A model generated the notes under the pieces. It saw only the letters and a program-made list of their open reading frames with translations. It ran no database searches and was not told the DNA's origin. A DNA stretch of 64,000 bases, taken from NCBI GenBank assembly GCA_958430865.1, contig CAUDNR010002223.1:10563-74562 (forward strand), read 5' to 3'. Position 1 is the stretch's first letter. Every line of letters begins with the position of its first letter. This DNA is from Entrophospora sp. SA101. Lineage: Eukaryota > Glomeromycota > Glomeromycetes > Entrophosporales > Entrophosporaceae. Position numbers and translations under genes: made by a program. Shown one piece after another: positions 36,030-49,300 of the stretch.

Positions 36030-37013
36030 ATGGAAGGAATTAACGCTCAAGTTGCAAACACTGGTGCAGCTGGTTTGTCGTTTGTCTCATTCTTTTGTCT
36101 TCTTTTGGTGAACTTGGGGGCGCCAATTATCGAAGGAATTTTTATTACGAGCGTTGAAATAAAATTAAAGTATTCATCAACCGCAAAAATTATATTTGGA
36201 GTATATGGTGTTTGTGCGAAGGTTTACAGTAGTTATGGTTCAAGTGCTAATAAATGCGCGAGTCTTGGTCTTGATAATGCTTATGACATTAGAAATGGCA
36301 GTACAAAGTTTTTGTTGTCTATGCATGCTATTGGTAATGTGCTTACTTAAAATGCGAAAAATATTGTATATAATTAATTATTTATTATTTATTGTTTGAA
36401 TATATTTTTAGGTGTAATAACATCATTCATGCTATTTGCCGTTGGAATGTATGCCCGCATCAATCCTATACCTAAAAAAGTGTCATGGATCTTCGCATCG
36501 TTCAGTTCATTTATCATTCTGTTAGCAATTGGAGGACAAATTGACAATTATTTAAAAATCAAAGAAGCCGTTGACGATGATTATACTACAAAAACAAGTA
36601 TTGGAGCCAGTGGACTTGTACCTGTAATTTTAGCTCTCATATGTTCACTTATTTCAGTTTTTGCATTTTACACGGGAGATCAAGCTGCACCTAACATCAA
36701 TGGTCCCGAAAATACGGCAACAATTATCAATCAGCCACCTGTTGCTCAATATCAACAACCTATCAATCAGCTACCTGTTTCTCAATATGGTAATCAACAA
36801 TTCCTACCTCCACAACCTTATCCAAATTCTCAATATGGTGAATATAATAATTTTCAATCTCCACCTCCACAACCTTATCTAAATTCTCAATATGGTGATC
36901 AATACAATGTGAAACAAAATCCATATTCAAGTCCACCACCTCCACAATCTCCACAACCTTATACAGGTAATCAACCTTATTCGAGCACCGACCATGAACC
37001 TGTTATGATGTAA
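36030..37013 (+). CDS. Four-TM membrane protein with Pro/Gln/Tyr-rich tail (paralogue 2)
   Basis: Exons 36030-36333 and 36412-37013 join at the same phase-1 intron as paralogue 1, giving 301 residues. TM1 lies in SFVSFFCLLLVNLGAPII, TM2 to TM4 in TSFMLFAVGMYA, WIFASFSSFIILLAIGG and LVPVILALICSLISVFAFY. The first loop has two cysteines (GVCAKVYSS.., ANKCASLG). The tail has QYGNQQFLPPQPYPNSQYGE-type repeats and ends SSTDHEPVMM, nearly as in paralogue 1. The gene is intact. It converges on the ENA ATPase, with which it shares a roughly 1.4 kb 3' space. A SUR7/PalI-like cortex role is only a shape-based guess. Confidence 0.82.
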
Positions 37014-38445
37014 CTTTGATTTTTCCAACCCAATGTATAATTATTATGTTATTTTCTATATAAATATTATTATTAATATATTTCATATACATAACAATTA
37101 GAAATTATGGCTCTGGTTATCTTCCAGAAACATGACCATTTTTGTAATATAAATTGATTTTTTTTATGTATAAAGAATAGTGCAGAAATTTTTCTTTCCA
37201 TTTCTAAATCTTTGACAAAAAATTCAGCAATCCATTCTAAAATCCGAGTTGGGATATTTGAATATTCGAATTTTTTTCCTAATACTAATACTAATACTAT
37301 ATAATACTAATTCGAATTCAATTTTGTGTCACATTAGCGTTCGAATTTTTGAAAAAAAATTATTTGCATTCATTGTCATTTTTTCATGCAACCTTACATT
37401 TAAACCCAGTAGGGAATGGGGATGAACAAAGCTTTTATTTTTTCTTTCATTTGAAGAGCCAGAGCTCGAACTGTTATCTGACATTTAATATCTAAAAATT
37501 TTGTTGGCAAAATTATTTCAAAATGAATTTCAAAGGAAAAGATAATGACGATAATAAAAGACGAATAATTTTTATTTAGTTGCACTATATGACCAAAGGT
37601 TGCTTTTATTTTTGTTTTAAAACTAAGTATTCAATTATGTTACACATTATTTAAACATATTCTTTACCACCCACCTTTAATATTAATGTTTTCACCAATT
37701 ATAAGCTTTATAATTATCATGCAAAAAAATTCAATTCCCAGAACTGTGGAATGATGTCCTATATAATAAAAGTTATTTGACGATTTTGAATAGAATTATC
37801 AATTATATATAGTATTTTCAGATTGAAAAGACCCATTCTTCATTGTGAATAGGTCATTATCATATTAAAGAAAACCAGCAATTCTACAGTTCTAAAAGTT
37901 TTCCCAGGTACGGTGGAATTTATTTATTTTTATAAGGCAATCTTTAAAACGGGCATCATTATTTTATAATCTTATTCCTGATTGATTGATTGTAATAAAA
38001 AATTTATCATCAAAGATACGTTTCATATGGTTTAAATATTTGAAGCTTGAATGACTTTGTTCAACAATAATTGATAACTAAATAAATTATTACATAGTCG
38101 TCCCCGTTAGGCCGAAGGCATTTTATGGAGCCATTTTTCTTCGGATTAACGCATATACTCATGTAGATTTTACGCTTTAAAAAAGGATCGGATTTCATAA
38201 TGCACCTTAACTGTTGTTGAAATTTCGTAGTGTACCAGTACAAATTTAGAAATTATCTCCAGAAATTCAATATTTGATTGGATGATAATGCAATCAATTT
38301 GGGTATATAATGCTCAAATGTTATAAAGTTGTTTCTTTTTTGTTTGCAAAGAATTTTTGAATTTATTACACGTGTATTGGACTTTTTTATAATTTTGAAG
38401 TTAAAATAAAAAATATTGTGAACATAAAATATTATATTATGTATG

Positions 38446-41400
38446 TCATACTATTGTGATATTTGCTCCACCATTATCATCCTCTTCTTCTCCTCCTGGT
38501 ACTAAACTAGCAAACATTAAAGGTGCACAATAACGCCTTTTGGAAAATTTATATATTTCAACAACTATTTCAAATATTATTATTGATCCCAATATTAATC
38601 CCCATTCCCAACTAAACCCTAATTGATGAAATACTTTTGTATTCAACCTAATTAATTAATTAAAATATGAAATAAAAAAAAGATTATCTTAGTAATTTAA
38701 ATTTTTTTTAATTAATAAATGATTTCGCTACATACCCAGGTATATAAAAAGTAGGAATTGCAATAAGTGCACCGCCAACTACTGCCCAAAATAAAAATTT
38801 ATTATCACAGAAATGCATCGACCAAATCGGATTTCTTAACGATCGGCAATTATAGGCATGTATAAATAGTAGATAAGTTAAAGTCGCAAAGGATACACCT
38901 CTTGCTCGGAAAACTTGCTCACATGCGTCTTCTGTCTCCGGATTCAAACTATGATTGCATCCGCTACCTAAGTTTCCATCACCAGCTGCATAAATCACTA
39001 TAGAAAAATTTGTTAACGTCAATCCACCCATAATACATCCATAAAATAACGTATCACCAATGACTTCCCATGAAAATAATCCACGACGACTTTGGGGTGG
39101 ATATCTCATTATATCTTTTGATGCTCGTTCAACCCCCAAACCCATTGCAGGCGGTGAACTAGTAACCATGTTCAAGAAAAGTATTTGTAATGGTGACATT
39201 GGATTTAAGGATAAACCATCAGTATCAATAAATGACAATCCGATCACCAATGCAACGATTTCTGATACGTTTCCACTGAGTAAATGTGAAATGAATTTCT
39301 GTATATTTACAAAGATTCTACGACCTTCAGAGATTGCGCTAACTATTGTTGCAAAATTATCATCAGTCAACACTATATCACTTGCTTGTTTTGCCACGTC
39401 ACTACCGCCCATTCCCATTGCAATACCAATATCTGCTTTTTTAAGACTTGGCGAGTCTTTATGAAATTTGTGGAAAAGAGAAAGGGAAAAATAGTAAATA
39501 CACTATGTATAATAATAATGATGATGATAATTATCATTTTCATCATAGTAATCATTCTTATTCATACCGTTGACACCGTCACCAGTCATTGCCACAAATT
39601 TTTTTCTTCTATGTAAAGCCTCAATCATTTTCACTTTAGTTTCAGGACTGCAACGAGCAATAACTTTTGGCAGTTCTTTAAGTTCATCAATTTCTTTATC
39701 AGTCAATGCGTCAAATTGTGTTGCTGCCATTACAAGTTGCGATTGTGATCCATTATCGTCATTAACGATTTTATTAATATTATTACTACTGACTAAATAA
39801 TTTGAAGGAATTATTCCTATCTCTTTAGCAATTGCTGCTGCGGTCAAAGGATGGTCGCCTATATTTATTGAAAAAGATTAGATTATTGAATGAATGAATT
39901 AGGAAATAAATAAAATTAATTTTCTACCTGTTAACATGTGAACTTCAATTCCAGCACCAAAACACTTCATTACGGCATCCTTTGATTCAGGTCTTGGTGG
40001 ATCGTAAATACCAACAAATCCTAAAAATATCATATCGTTGTCCACTTCCTCGCGTGTCATCATTGAAAATTCTTTATCTGTTTTACTAGAATTATTTATT
40101 TTTCGATATGCCAATGATAATACACGCTAATAATAAAAACAGTTGGAAATATTAGTGTTTTAATTATTAATCGTCTCAAAATATATTTTTTTTCACTACC
40201 AAATAAGAAAACAAATAAATTTACCAATCCTTTACTAGCCAAACTCTCAAGACTATTATTAATTTCCAATTTAAATTTTTCGTCACTACCATCATCATTA
40301 ACTTCTCTCTCGACAACATCATCACCAACTTGGAATTTTGTGCATTTTTTTAGAATAGATTCAGTTGCACCTTTCATGAATACATAATATTCATTGGTGA
40401 TTTCATTTTTGTAAAGGACCGACATTCTTTTTAAAATTGTATCAAAGTTATATTCCATTATTAATTTGAATTTGAATTCTTCGCTTTCAAGTACCGGTTT
40501 TGGTAATCCAGCTTTATGTGAAAATACTTGAAGTGCTCCCTATATCAAATGTTTGGATATATGTGTGAGTGTGTGATTATTTAAAATAATTATTATGATT
40601 AAAATATAATAATAATAATAATAATAAAACTTTCTAACCTCAGTTGGATCACCTATAACATTCCATTCACCACGGATAGCACCTTTTCTAATCACGGCCA
40701 TATTACAAAGAGCGGCAGTTTGAACCAGTTGTCTAAATGCATAACTCATATTTTTAAATGTCACTTCTTCATCACCCAACGATACCTCCTTCGCCTTCTT
40801 ATTTCCCACGTTCTCATTCTCATTTCCTTCGTCTCCTTCTCCATCATTATCATCACCACCATCATTATTATCATTATTAGAAAGACTATGGCCAATGTTA
40901 TATATTTTACCGTTTGGAGAGTAACCTTTACGACCAGTTATTTTGTAAAAACCTTCGTGTAATAACCAAGCATTGGTTGCAATCATTTTGCTTTGTGTAA
41001 GTGTACCAGTCTTTATTGATTACGGATATTAATATGTGTGAGGGTGAAAATTCAATTTGTAAATTCAAAATAATATATTTTAAAAAAATTTACTTTGTCA
41101 GAACAAATGTTTGTTACAGATCCCAATGCTTCCAATGCGCTCAGTTTACGAACAATTGCTTTATTTTTGGCCATTTTCCGTACACCCAAAGCCATAGTTA
41201 ATGTAATCTAACATTATAACAAATAAATAATTAGTATATTTTCACTCGATTTGAAAATCATCTTCCCTCTATTAAAATGTGTTACAAAATGTATGCATAC
41301 CACAGCAACAAGACCTTCAGGTAATATGGCAATACTAACTGATACTGCATAAATAAAAACCTCTCTAGTAAATTGCCATTTATTTACACCAAATACTATT

Positions 41401-42872
41401 ACGGATAACACAACAGCTATTCCAAATAATATATATGCCATCATATCCATTCTATATAACAGATTGGAATTAGTTTTTTGTTTTGCAAAAAGTCAATTAT
41501 TTTGAAATGATAGATTAATTAATTTACGCTTTTTGTAAAGGACTCCTTTGTATAATAGATGATGACGATAAACTTTTTGCAATTTTCCCAATTTCTGTTT
41601 CCATTCCTGTACTTATAACAATGCCTTTAAATTTTTTAATTAAGAAAAAATTAACTATCAAGGATTTATAATGTCAAAATCATGATGATCACGTTCTTTA
41701 TTTAGTTTATTACAAACCTTTTCCTCTTCCTTTTGTTACTGTTGTACTAGAATATATTAAATTTAATCGATCACCTATTGGTTTATCATGTTCTTCGATC
41801 ACATCAGCACTAAATAATTAATAGAAATTATAAATATAATTAGTAATCATAGTAATAATCATCATCATTATTTGATTGAAGGTATAGTCACAGCACAAGA
41901 TGATTTTGTTTGTTCCCTGTTCTCTTTAATACTTTCCGGTTGAAGAAAGATACTTACAATTTGGCAACAGGTACAGATTCACCAGTTAATAGGGCTTCAT
42001 CAATCTCCAAATTTTGACATTCAAATAATCGGGCGTCTGCACCAACTACATCTCCTTCTTCAATTACTAATATATCTCCCTAATATATGTAGAAGAAAAA
42101 GATTATCAATAAGATTATCAATGTTAATTTTCTATTGATGTAAGAATTTATAATGTCACATGAGCAAGAATTAAATAAAAATATCATGACAAATTTGGAT
42201 TGACTGATTAAAGATGATCAATCAATTCGGTTCAAAGTAAAATGTTCTAAAAAAAAAAACATCAAATAATAATAATAGTAATAATTTTAGTGCTTACAGG
42301 TACTAGAGTATTCGTAGGAACAAATGTTGAAGCTTCTCCTCTAATAACTCTTGCAGTTGGCGAAGTCATTTTTCTTAATGATTCCATAGTTTTCTCGGCC
42401 CGATACTCTTGAAAAAATCCGATTAATGCATTTGTAATTGCAACAAATCCAATCACGCCTATTTAATGTTTTCAAAGAGAATCATTAATATTTTAATATT
42501 AAAACTTTTATAGATAGATAAATCAACATCATGTGGTTTACAGCACTACACACGACCTATTTATTTACCTGCTTCAATATAATCTTTCGTGACAAAAGAG
42601 ACAATCATGGCAATCATCAATATCAACATTAAAGCATTTAAAAATTGTTTTGCTAAAACCATGAATGCGTTGACATTCCCTTGGCCTGATAATTCATTCA
42701 ATCCATAAATTGGAAAACGTGTTTCGATAACTTCTTCATTTGTCAAACCTCCTTCAATATTCGTGTTTAAGTGTTGAATTATATCGTTGATTTGAAGAGT
42801 GTGGTATGGTGCTGTTGGTGGTGGTGGTAGTGATAGTTTTGAACGTTTTGATTTTTTAATTATGGAGTTCAT
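38446..42872 (-). CDS. ENA1: ENA-type (P2D) Na+/K+-exporting P-type ATPase
   Basis: Thirteen minus-strand exons (42872-42569, 42458-42298, 42079-41958, 41809-41718, 41624-41528, 41451-41301, 41207-41094, 41010-40639, 40539-40225, 40126-39928, 39858-39568, 39456-38736, 38647-38446) all join in phase to 1046 residues. Motifs: [11 protein letters not shown] cation-ATPase N domain; TGES (~187); ILPEGL in M4; DKTGTLT (phospho-Asp ~346); GDPTEGAL; MKGATE; TGDGVNDSPS (~735); [15 protein letters not shown] and [20 protein letters not shown], which mark fungal ENA pumps. They export Na+ or K+ at the plasma membrane using ATP. The last residues are acidic (PGGEEEDDN). Length fits the family. Confidence 0.95.
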
Positions 42873-42989
42873 TATTATATAATAGTTATTTGAAAAAAAT
42901 TTTAAAAAATTAATTGATATTTGTTTTTTTAAAACTTTTCTTTTATAAAAAAATAGATTATTTGCCCCAAAAGTTAATTTCAAATTCGC

Positions 42990-44160
42990 ACGATTTTGTT
43001 TTGATCACAAAGCATTGATCTACAAATCGCCAATAAATTTTTCTCTGAAGAATCTTCTACGATTGTGATTGACAAATAATTTGTATTGATTTGGAAAGTA
43101 CTATTTAAAACAAGTCTGTTATGACGTATAATTCGCTATGTCGGCGACGGGTAATTCCGGGAAAGATAGTTAAACTGCAGGGGGTTTTATTTTTATTATT
43201 ATTTTTAACGCCACGTTATCAAAAATACCAATTATTTCTTTAATATAAATAAATAAATAAATTAAAGATACTATTACAATCAATTATGTTTATAAATTTT
43301 GTAATCACCATTCAAGAACACACTACAATTTGAGATTGGATTCCAAATGCATTTTAATTCAATTAATTGTTATTTAGTATATTGATATATTTGTTATGAG
43401 AATAATGAAGGATTAAATACATGCAGCAAATAAATCTGTGTTAATGAGGCACTCATGGTACAGATCCCTCGCATAAATATCTTTATCCAATAATTACTTG
43501 ATTATGCATTTGGTTCGTTATGGAAATTATACGTGAAATACAGAATCAAAATATCAGAAAAAATGCCTTATTGGTGAAATTATTAAATATCTAAAATTTT
43601 CGGAAAACAAATATTTATTATTATTATATTTTTCTTTGTAATAACGATGTCTTTATACAATTTTGGGTTTGGATCTTCTTGAACTATATTAAAAATAAAT
43701 TTCCTTGGTTTTTTAATAACGATATTCTAATTCGCTAATGAATTCATGGCAAGTTGATTGTTGTTGGGAAATCTTTGCGTTTATTCTATAATTAAATTTT
43801 TTAATTTGTGATTACGTGGACACTGGCTCTGCTTATAATAATGGAAGGGACCTTGACACGATCAAAAATTATTGTTACACGTCGGAAATTAATTTTGACG
43901 TAAACTTGCATAAAATAAAAGTTTACACGACCGCCGTAACATAGGTAAAATTTACTATTACAAACAAGTCATGGTGCTTATATAACAATAATAATATTTG
44001 TGTAAAATCTGCAACTACGCCTGAAATTCCTGGTGCGTTCCATAAATGGTTTTAGTAATCGAGATAATTTTAAGTTTTGAGGTCAGGAAAACAATTCGGG
44101 CTGCATATTCCATCAGAAAATTCTGCAAAAGCATAACAATAAAAATTTACGCACGCGTAA
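42990..44160. other. Intergenic upstream of the ENA gene
   Basis: No ORF of protein-like composition. It presumably holds the ENA promoter, but I recognise no specific site. Confidence 0.4.
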
Positions 44161-44168
44161 CATGTGTA

Positions 44169-44393
44169 CTAAAACAGAAATCCGGAATAGAAAGGATATT
44201 GGTCACAATAATAAGGATACGGTCCCAGCCCTGTAGTAGTAGTTACACCTGAAACACGAAATAAAGCTGGCCAATCAAATTTATTGCTTTGAAAACATTG
44301 GCCAAAATACAACTTTTCGACATAATAATTTCTATTTTCTAAAACAATGGCCGCGTAAAACAATCCTTGTTGATTGTATACTACTAGTATAGA
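44169..44393 (-). CDS. Possible orphan exon, family unknown
   Basis: A minus-strand open stretch of about 74 codons with protein-like composition (LFYAAIVLENRNYYVEKLYF, GQCFQSNKFDWPALFRVSG, PYPYYCDQYPFYSGF) ends in TAG. It is preceded by an AG that could be an acceptor, but I found no upstream exon. It may be the 3' exon of an unassembled or decayed gene. The two cysteines and aromatic richness suggest an extracellular or disulfide-bearing domain, which is a guess. Confidence 0.35.
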   Translation of the reverse strand, partial: SILVVYNQQGLFYAAIVLENRNYYVEKLYFGQCFQSNKFDWPALFRVSGVTTTTGLGPYPYYCDQYPFYSGFLF

Positions 44394-44399
44394 TCTATT

Positions 44400-44980
44400 T
44401 TTTTTTGGAAAGGGGAAAATTAATTAATATAAACTAAAATAAAAAAAATTCTCACTCCCAATTAATATGTTTAAAGAACCAATGATTTAATAAAATTTCT
44501 TTTAAATAATAACAATTCTCATTAATATCAACTGTTATATAGTATTTTTAAATATATGTAATCATAATGAAAGAGTTAATAGCACTGAAGCAACTATATG
44601 ATGATTATGTTGATTACTAAAATAAGAGTGTAAATCAATTTAATTGTATCTTGCATTTACTCTCCATTCTCTTGCATTTATCCGATAATGTGAATGTGGC
44701 GTTATTTCACCTACTAAAGCAATATTTAAATTTCTAAATTATTAACCCGTATTTTGCTATTAAAATGTGATCAATATGGGTCACTCACAATTCATTATCA
44801 AAAATACACATATATAGTACAGTGTAAAACTTTTTAAGGATTTGCGCAACTTTGCTCAAAATTATTAAATAAACATTTATTGAAAAGTAGAAATTTCAAA
44901 AAAATGTTTCTCTTTAAATAAGATATCTAGAGATTTTAAAGTTACACTTGACTACCAAAAGTTGAGGATATACTTTTCCT
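44400..44980. other. Intergenic, related to 53440-53710
   Basis: The block from CTAATTAATATGTTTAAAG to AATGTGAATGTGGCGTTATT (with TTTCACCTAC) has a diverged direct counterpart at about 53440-53710. It is an old repeat without coding sense. Confidence 0.5.
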
Positions 44981-44984
44981 ATAT

Positions 44985-45233
44985 TCACTTAACAATAAAA
45001 TACTTTAATAAATCCAATAGCTCTTTGATAGCTTGTTTTGATGTTCTAACTTTAGTATAATGTTGGATAAATTCTACTTTTAAAAGATATTTCACTATTT
45101 TCATTAATTCTGTATGCACATCTTGAGCTGAATAATGATCGATCCTACTAACATTACATGCAATAAATCCTTGTAAGCTGGTAAGAAAATTTTGTTCGAT
45201 ATCCCTTATTCCAATTTTTGATTTTTTCAACAA
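44985..45233 (-). CDS. Small hypothetical protein (82 residues)
   Basis: An intronless minus-strand ORF starts MLKKSKIGIRDIEQNF, contains ACNVSRIDHYSAQDVHTELM and KQAIKELLDLLKYF, and ends in TAA. Its amphipathic, helix-forming composition is better than chance in such DNA. No domain is recognised and it may be part of a longer spliced gene. Function unknown. Confidence 0.35.
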   Translation of the reverse strand: MLKKSKIGIRDIEQNFLTSLQGFIACNVSRIDHYSAQDVHTELMKIVKYLLKVEFIQHYTKVRTSKQAIKELLDLLKYFIVK

Positions 45234-45706
45234 TATAATTTTATTAAAGACTTGGTAGGATTATAATATTAATATTAGTTATGGGTTTATAAAATTCTGA
45301 ATAATTTTTTACATTAAAAAATCTTTGCAACCAAAATAAATTTATTAAATAATTACTTATAACAATTCTAGATGGATGGATATGCATTTAAAATACTAGA
45401 TAAAAAATCCATATTATTTTTATCATCCAAAACTTATACTAAAATAAAATAATTATTTACATGTTGTTATATATAACAATTTTTAAGGAGTTTATATTAG
45501 GAAAGTTTTTGTATTAGAGAAGTTATGATCAATATTTAATATCTCATGATATTTCGTTATCTAAACTTTCGCCCATAGTTTTTCCATGATCAGTGGATCA
45601 TGAGCAAGAGATTTGCAACATCAAATTAGAGTTATATAACGAAATGATTATGATCAATTTCAGGAAGTCAGGCACTCTCAAGCCAACCACACAAACTCTA
45701 ACCAAC

Positions 45707-46064
45707 ATGCTTTTTCTTTTTTTTCTATTAGATCATCCAATCCTTTCTACAAATCTCACTTGTCTTGTGTTATATATGTACATATGTAAGATGTGAAATT
45801 GTTACAAAGTAAGTATGCAATATTATTCACTAGGGAGTGGCTATATATAATGAAAGATAATTTAGAAAGTATAATCTATAAATATGCTTTTTCTTTTTTT
45901 TCTATTAGATCATCCAATCCTTTCTACAAATCTCACTTGTCTTGTGTTATATATGTACATATGTAAGATGTGAAATTGTTACAAAGTAAGTATGCAATAT
46001 TATTCACTAGGGAGTGGCTATATATAATGAAAGATAATTTAGAAAGTATAATCTATAAATATAC
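45707..46064 (+). repeat. Perfect tandem duplication, 177-bp unit x2
   Basis: The stretch from TGCTTTTTCTTTTTTTTCTA to AGTATAATCTATAAATA occurs twice back to back with a period of 177 (GATCATCCAATCC at 45731 and 45908). No difference is visible between the units, so the event is recent. It also doubles the end of a chance ORF. Confidence 0.9.
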
Positions 46065-46359
46065 ATGTTATCATTTTTGATTCAGGTATAATCTCACAAT
46101 ATCTCAACAAACATATTAATAACAAGTTTATCTAAGATAAAATTCTTGTTTTTTTATTATTATAAACATTTTTATGTTTATAGAATTCTATAATAAAAGT
46201 GATGGTAACTTTGATCACAAAGAAGATTTAATTTAAAGCATATGATTAATTGTTAAAAAATTTTTCAATAATAATAAAAGGTGTTTAGTTCACCATGTAA
46301 ATGCTTGCTAAGGGACTAGGTGAAAATTTCAATAATCAAATAAGATAAATAAAATTTAT

Positions 46360-49300
46360 TCACAAATCCAATTCAATTTGTTTAGAATCTGAAATAGTTA
46401 ATTTATAGTTTAATTTAAAATATCATTAATTAAGATTAAAATATAATAATAAATTAAATTATTACCATTATTGTTATTAATAATTGTAATTTTATTGGAA
46501 TTTACAGGTTGAGGAAGATTTGTAAAATTCAATAGTCTACTTGTATAAACAGCATTTGGATGAACAGTTGCTGTAATTGTTGAAGGATTGAAGGGCTTTT
46601 TATCTGCTTCCTCAAATATTTTTCTTATTTCTTTTAATTCTTTTAATTTATAATAATTAAGTTTGTGTTTTAGGATTCCAGTGATACCAATTGTGCCAAC
46701 TGCATCTTTCCAAAAAGTAATAATTTTTAAAATTTCATCTGCTGTTGGTCTTTTTTCAGGATCAGCATCCATGCATTTGTATGCTAACCTAATATAACAT
46801 TCTGGAGTGTTATCTGAAAAACTAGGCCTTAAGCCACCACAAATCTTCAGTGCAAGTTCTAGATCATGTGGTTGATCTTTAAATGGCTGTTGATGTGTTG
46901 ATGTTTCTGACATTAAAATCCCAAAGCTGTAAATGTCAGATTTTTGTGTGTAAGGTTTCTTATTTAATACCTCTGGTGCAATATATGGTAGTACTCCAAA
47001 TATATCATTTTTACTTTTACTTGATGTTTCTTGATCAGCTGAGCCTGATAACCCTAAATCTGTAATCATTGCCTGGGATAAATAATTAAAATATAAAATA
47101 TTACCACTGTGAAGATCACCATGTGTAAGTTTTTCTTGGTGAAATGTGTTTAAACTTGAAATGATGTCATAAAGTATTGTGATTCTGTCATTCCAATTTC
47201 TACAATTTGATTTTAAATATTTCCTGTAATCTCCTTGGTCTGCATATCTCATTATGAGAACATATTCTTTTGTATTTGGATCTTGTGAAATACCATAAAT
47301 ATTAACAATGCCCATTTGATGAGGTCCTATAAATTTAATGTGATTTTGAAGCTTTATGAAAATTAATAAAAAATTAATATATTATTTAAAAATCATTAAT
47401 TGTCAAATTATATCAAATTATTTATATACCTCTTTTAAAAACTCATCAGAAATGCTTTGTGAGTTTTTAATCTTTTTTAATGCTACATGACCACCTTCAC
47501 AATAATATCTTCTATTTTCATAAACATATCTAGGACCATTTAACCAGCGACACCTATACACAGTTGCAAAACCACCTTCACCTATTCCTCCTTCAACTGT
47601 GAGTTGTTCATAAGGAATCCACTCAAGGTAATGATAACTATCAAATCCTTTTGCTTCAAGCTGTGTATTTCTGATTATGTCATCTAATTTTTTATTACCA
47701 CTGCTAGTCCAACTTTGAGATAACAATTTAGGATCACATGATTGACACCACTGGTAATTAGTATTATATCTTCTACAAACAGAACAGGTTCCATATTCTT
47801 TTTTCCCTTTTTTAAACTCCTTGGTGGTGTTATCTTATTATTTAAATAATTAATTTTTTCATTATAAAAAAAATTCAAAATAAAATAGAATTATTTTCAA
47901 TATAGCATAATAAAAACATTCATTTAAAAGTATAAAAAAAATTAAATTTATAAATTATTTTACATTCAGTTGTTAGTTATTATAAAACATAAAAAAAATT
48001 TATATATTTAGTCAAGAGCTTTGATAAAAATTATTTTGTGTTGTAAAAGTTATTTTATAATTATAACATAATATTTACCAGCTGATTATTATGAAGGAAT
48101 AAAAATTATTTAATTAAATGATGATGTTATAAAAATTACTTACATGCTGGTTATCATAAAGAAAAATAAATTTATTAATTAATTGATGTTTTAATAAAAA
48201 TTATTTGTAAAAGTTTATGATACAATACTTACTTCCTGATTATTATAAAAATTTATTAATCAGATAATGTTTTAATAAAATTTATTTTGTGTTGATTTAT
48301 AATAATATATTACTTACCAGCTGGTTATTATAAATAAAAAAATAAACTTATTGATTTGATATAAAAAATTATAAAGTTGATTTATAACACAATAAAATGC
48401 TTACCAGCTGGTTATTGTGAAAAAATAAAAATGAATTTTATTTAGTTGATGTTTTAATAAAAATGATTTTATGTTATGTATAAAAGCATAATACTTACAA
48501 TCTGGTTATAAAAAAAAGTAAAAATTGTATTTATTTAATTAGACAATGTTTTAATAAAATTTAGTTTGTAAGAAGTTGGTTCATATAATGCTTACATACT
48601 GGTTATTATAAAGAAATAAAAATTTTATTTAATTAGATGATGTTTTAATAAAGTTTATTTTGTGTTGTAAAAGTTAATTTATAATATAATACTTACTCTC
48701 TGGTTATTATAAAGTAATAAAAAATAATTAGAAGATGTTTTAATAAAGTTTATTTTGTGTTGTAAAATTTAATTTTATAATATAATACTTACCAGCTGGT
48801 TATTATAAAGAAATAAAAAAAAATTTATTTAATTAGATGATGTTGAAGATAAAGTTTATTTTGTGTTGTAAAAGTTAATTTTATAATATAATACTTACCA
48901 GCTGGTTATTATAAAGAAATAAAAAAAAATTTTAATAAAGTTTTTATTTTGTGTTGTAAAAGTTAATTTATAATATAATACTTACTAGCTGGTTATTATA
49001 AAGAAATAAAAAATAAATTTATTTAATTAGATGATGTTTATTTTGTGTTGTAAAACTTGATTTATAATATAATACTTACAATCTATAAATAAAAAATAAA
49101 ATTATTTAATTAGATAAAGTTTATTTTGTCTTGTAAAACTTGATTTATAATATAATACTTACAATCTATAAATAAAAAATAAAATTATTTAATTAGATGA
49201 TGTTTTAATAAAGTTTATTTTGTGTTGTAAAACTTGATTTATAATATAATGCTTACTCCCTAAGAATAAAAAACAAAATTATTTAATTAGATGATGCTTT

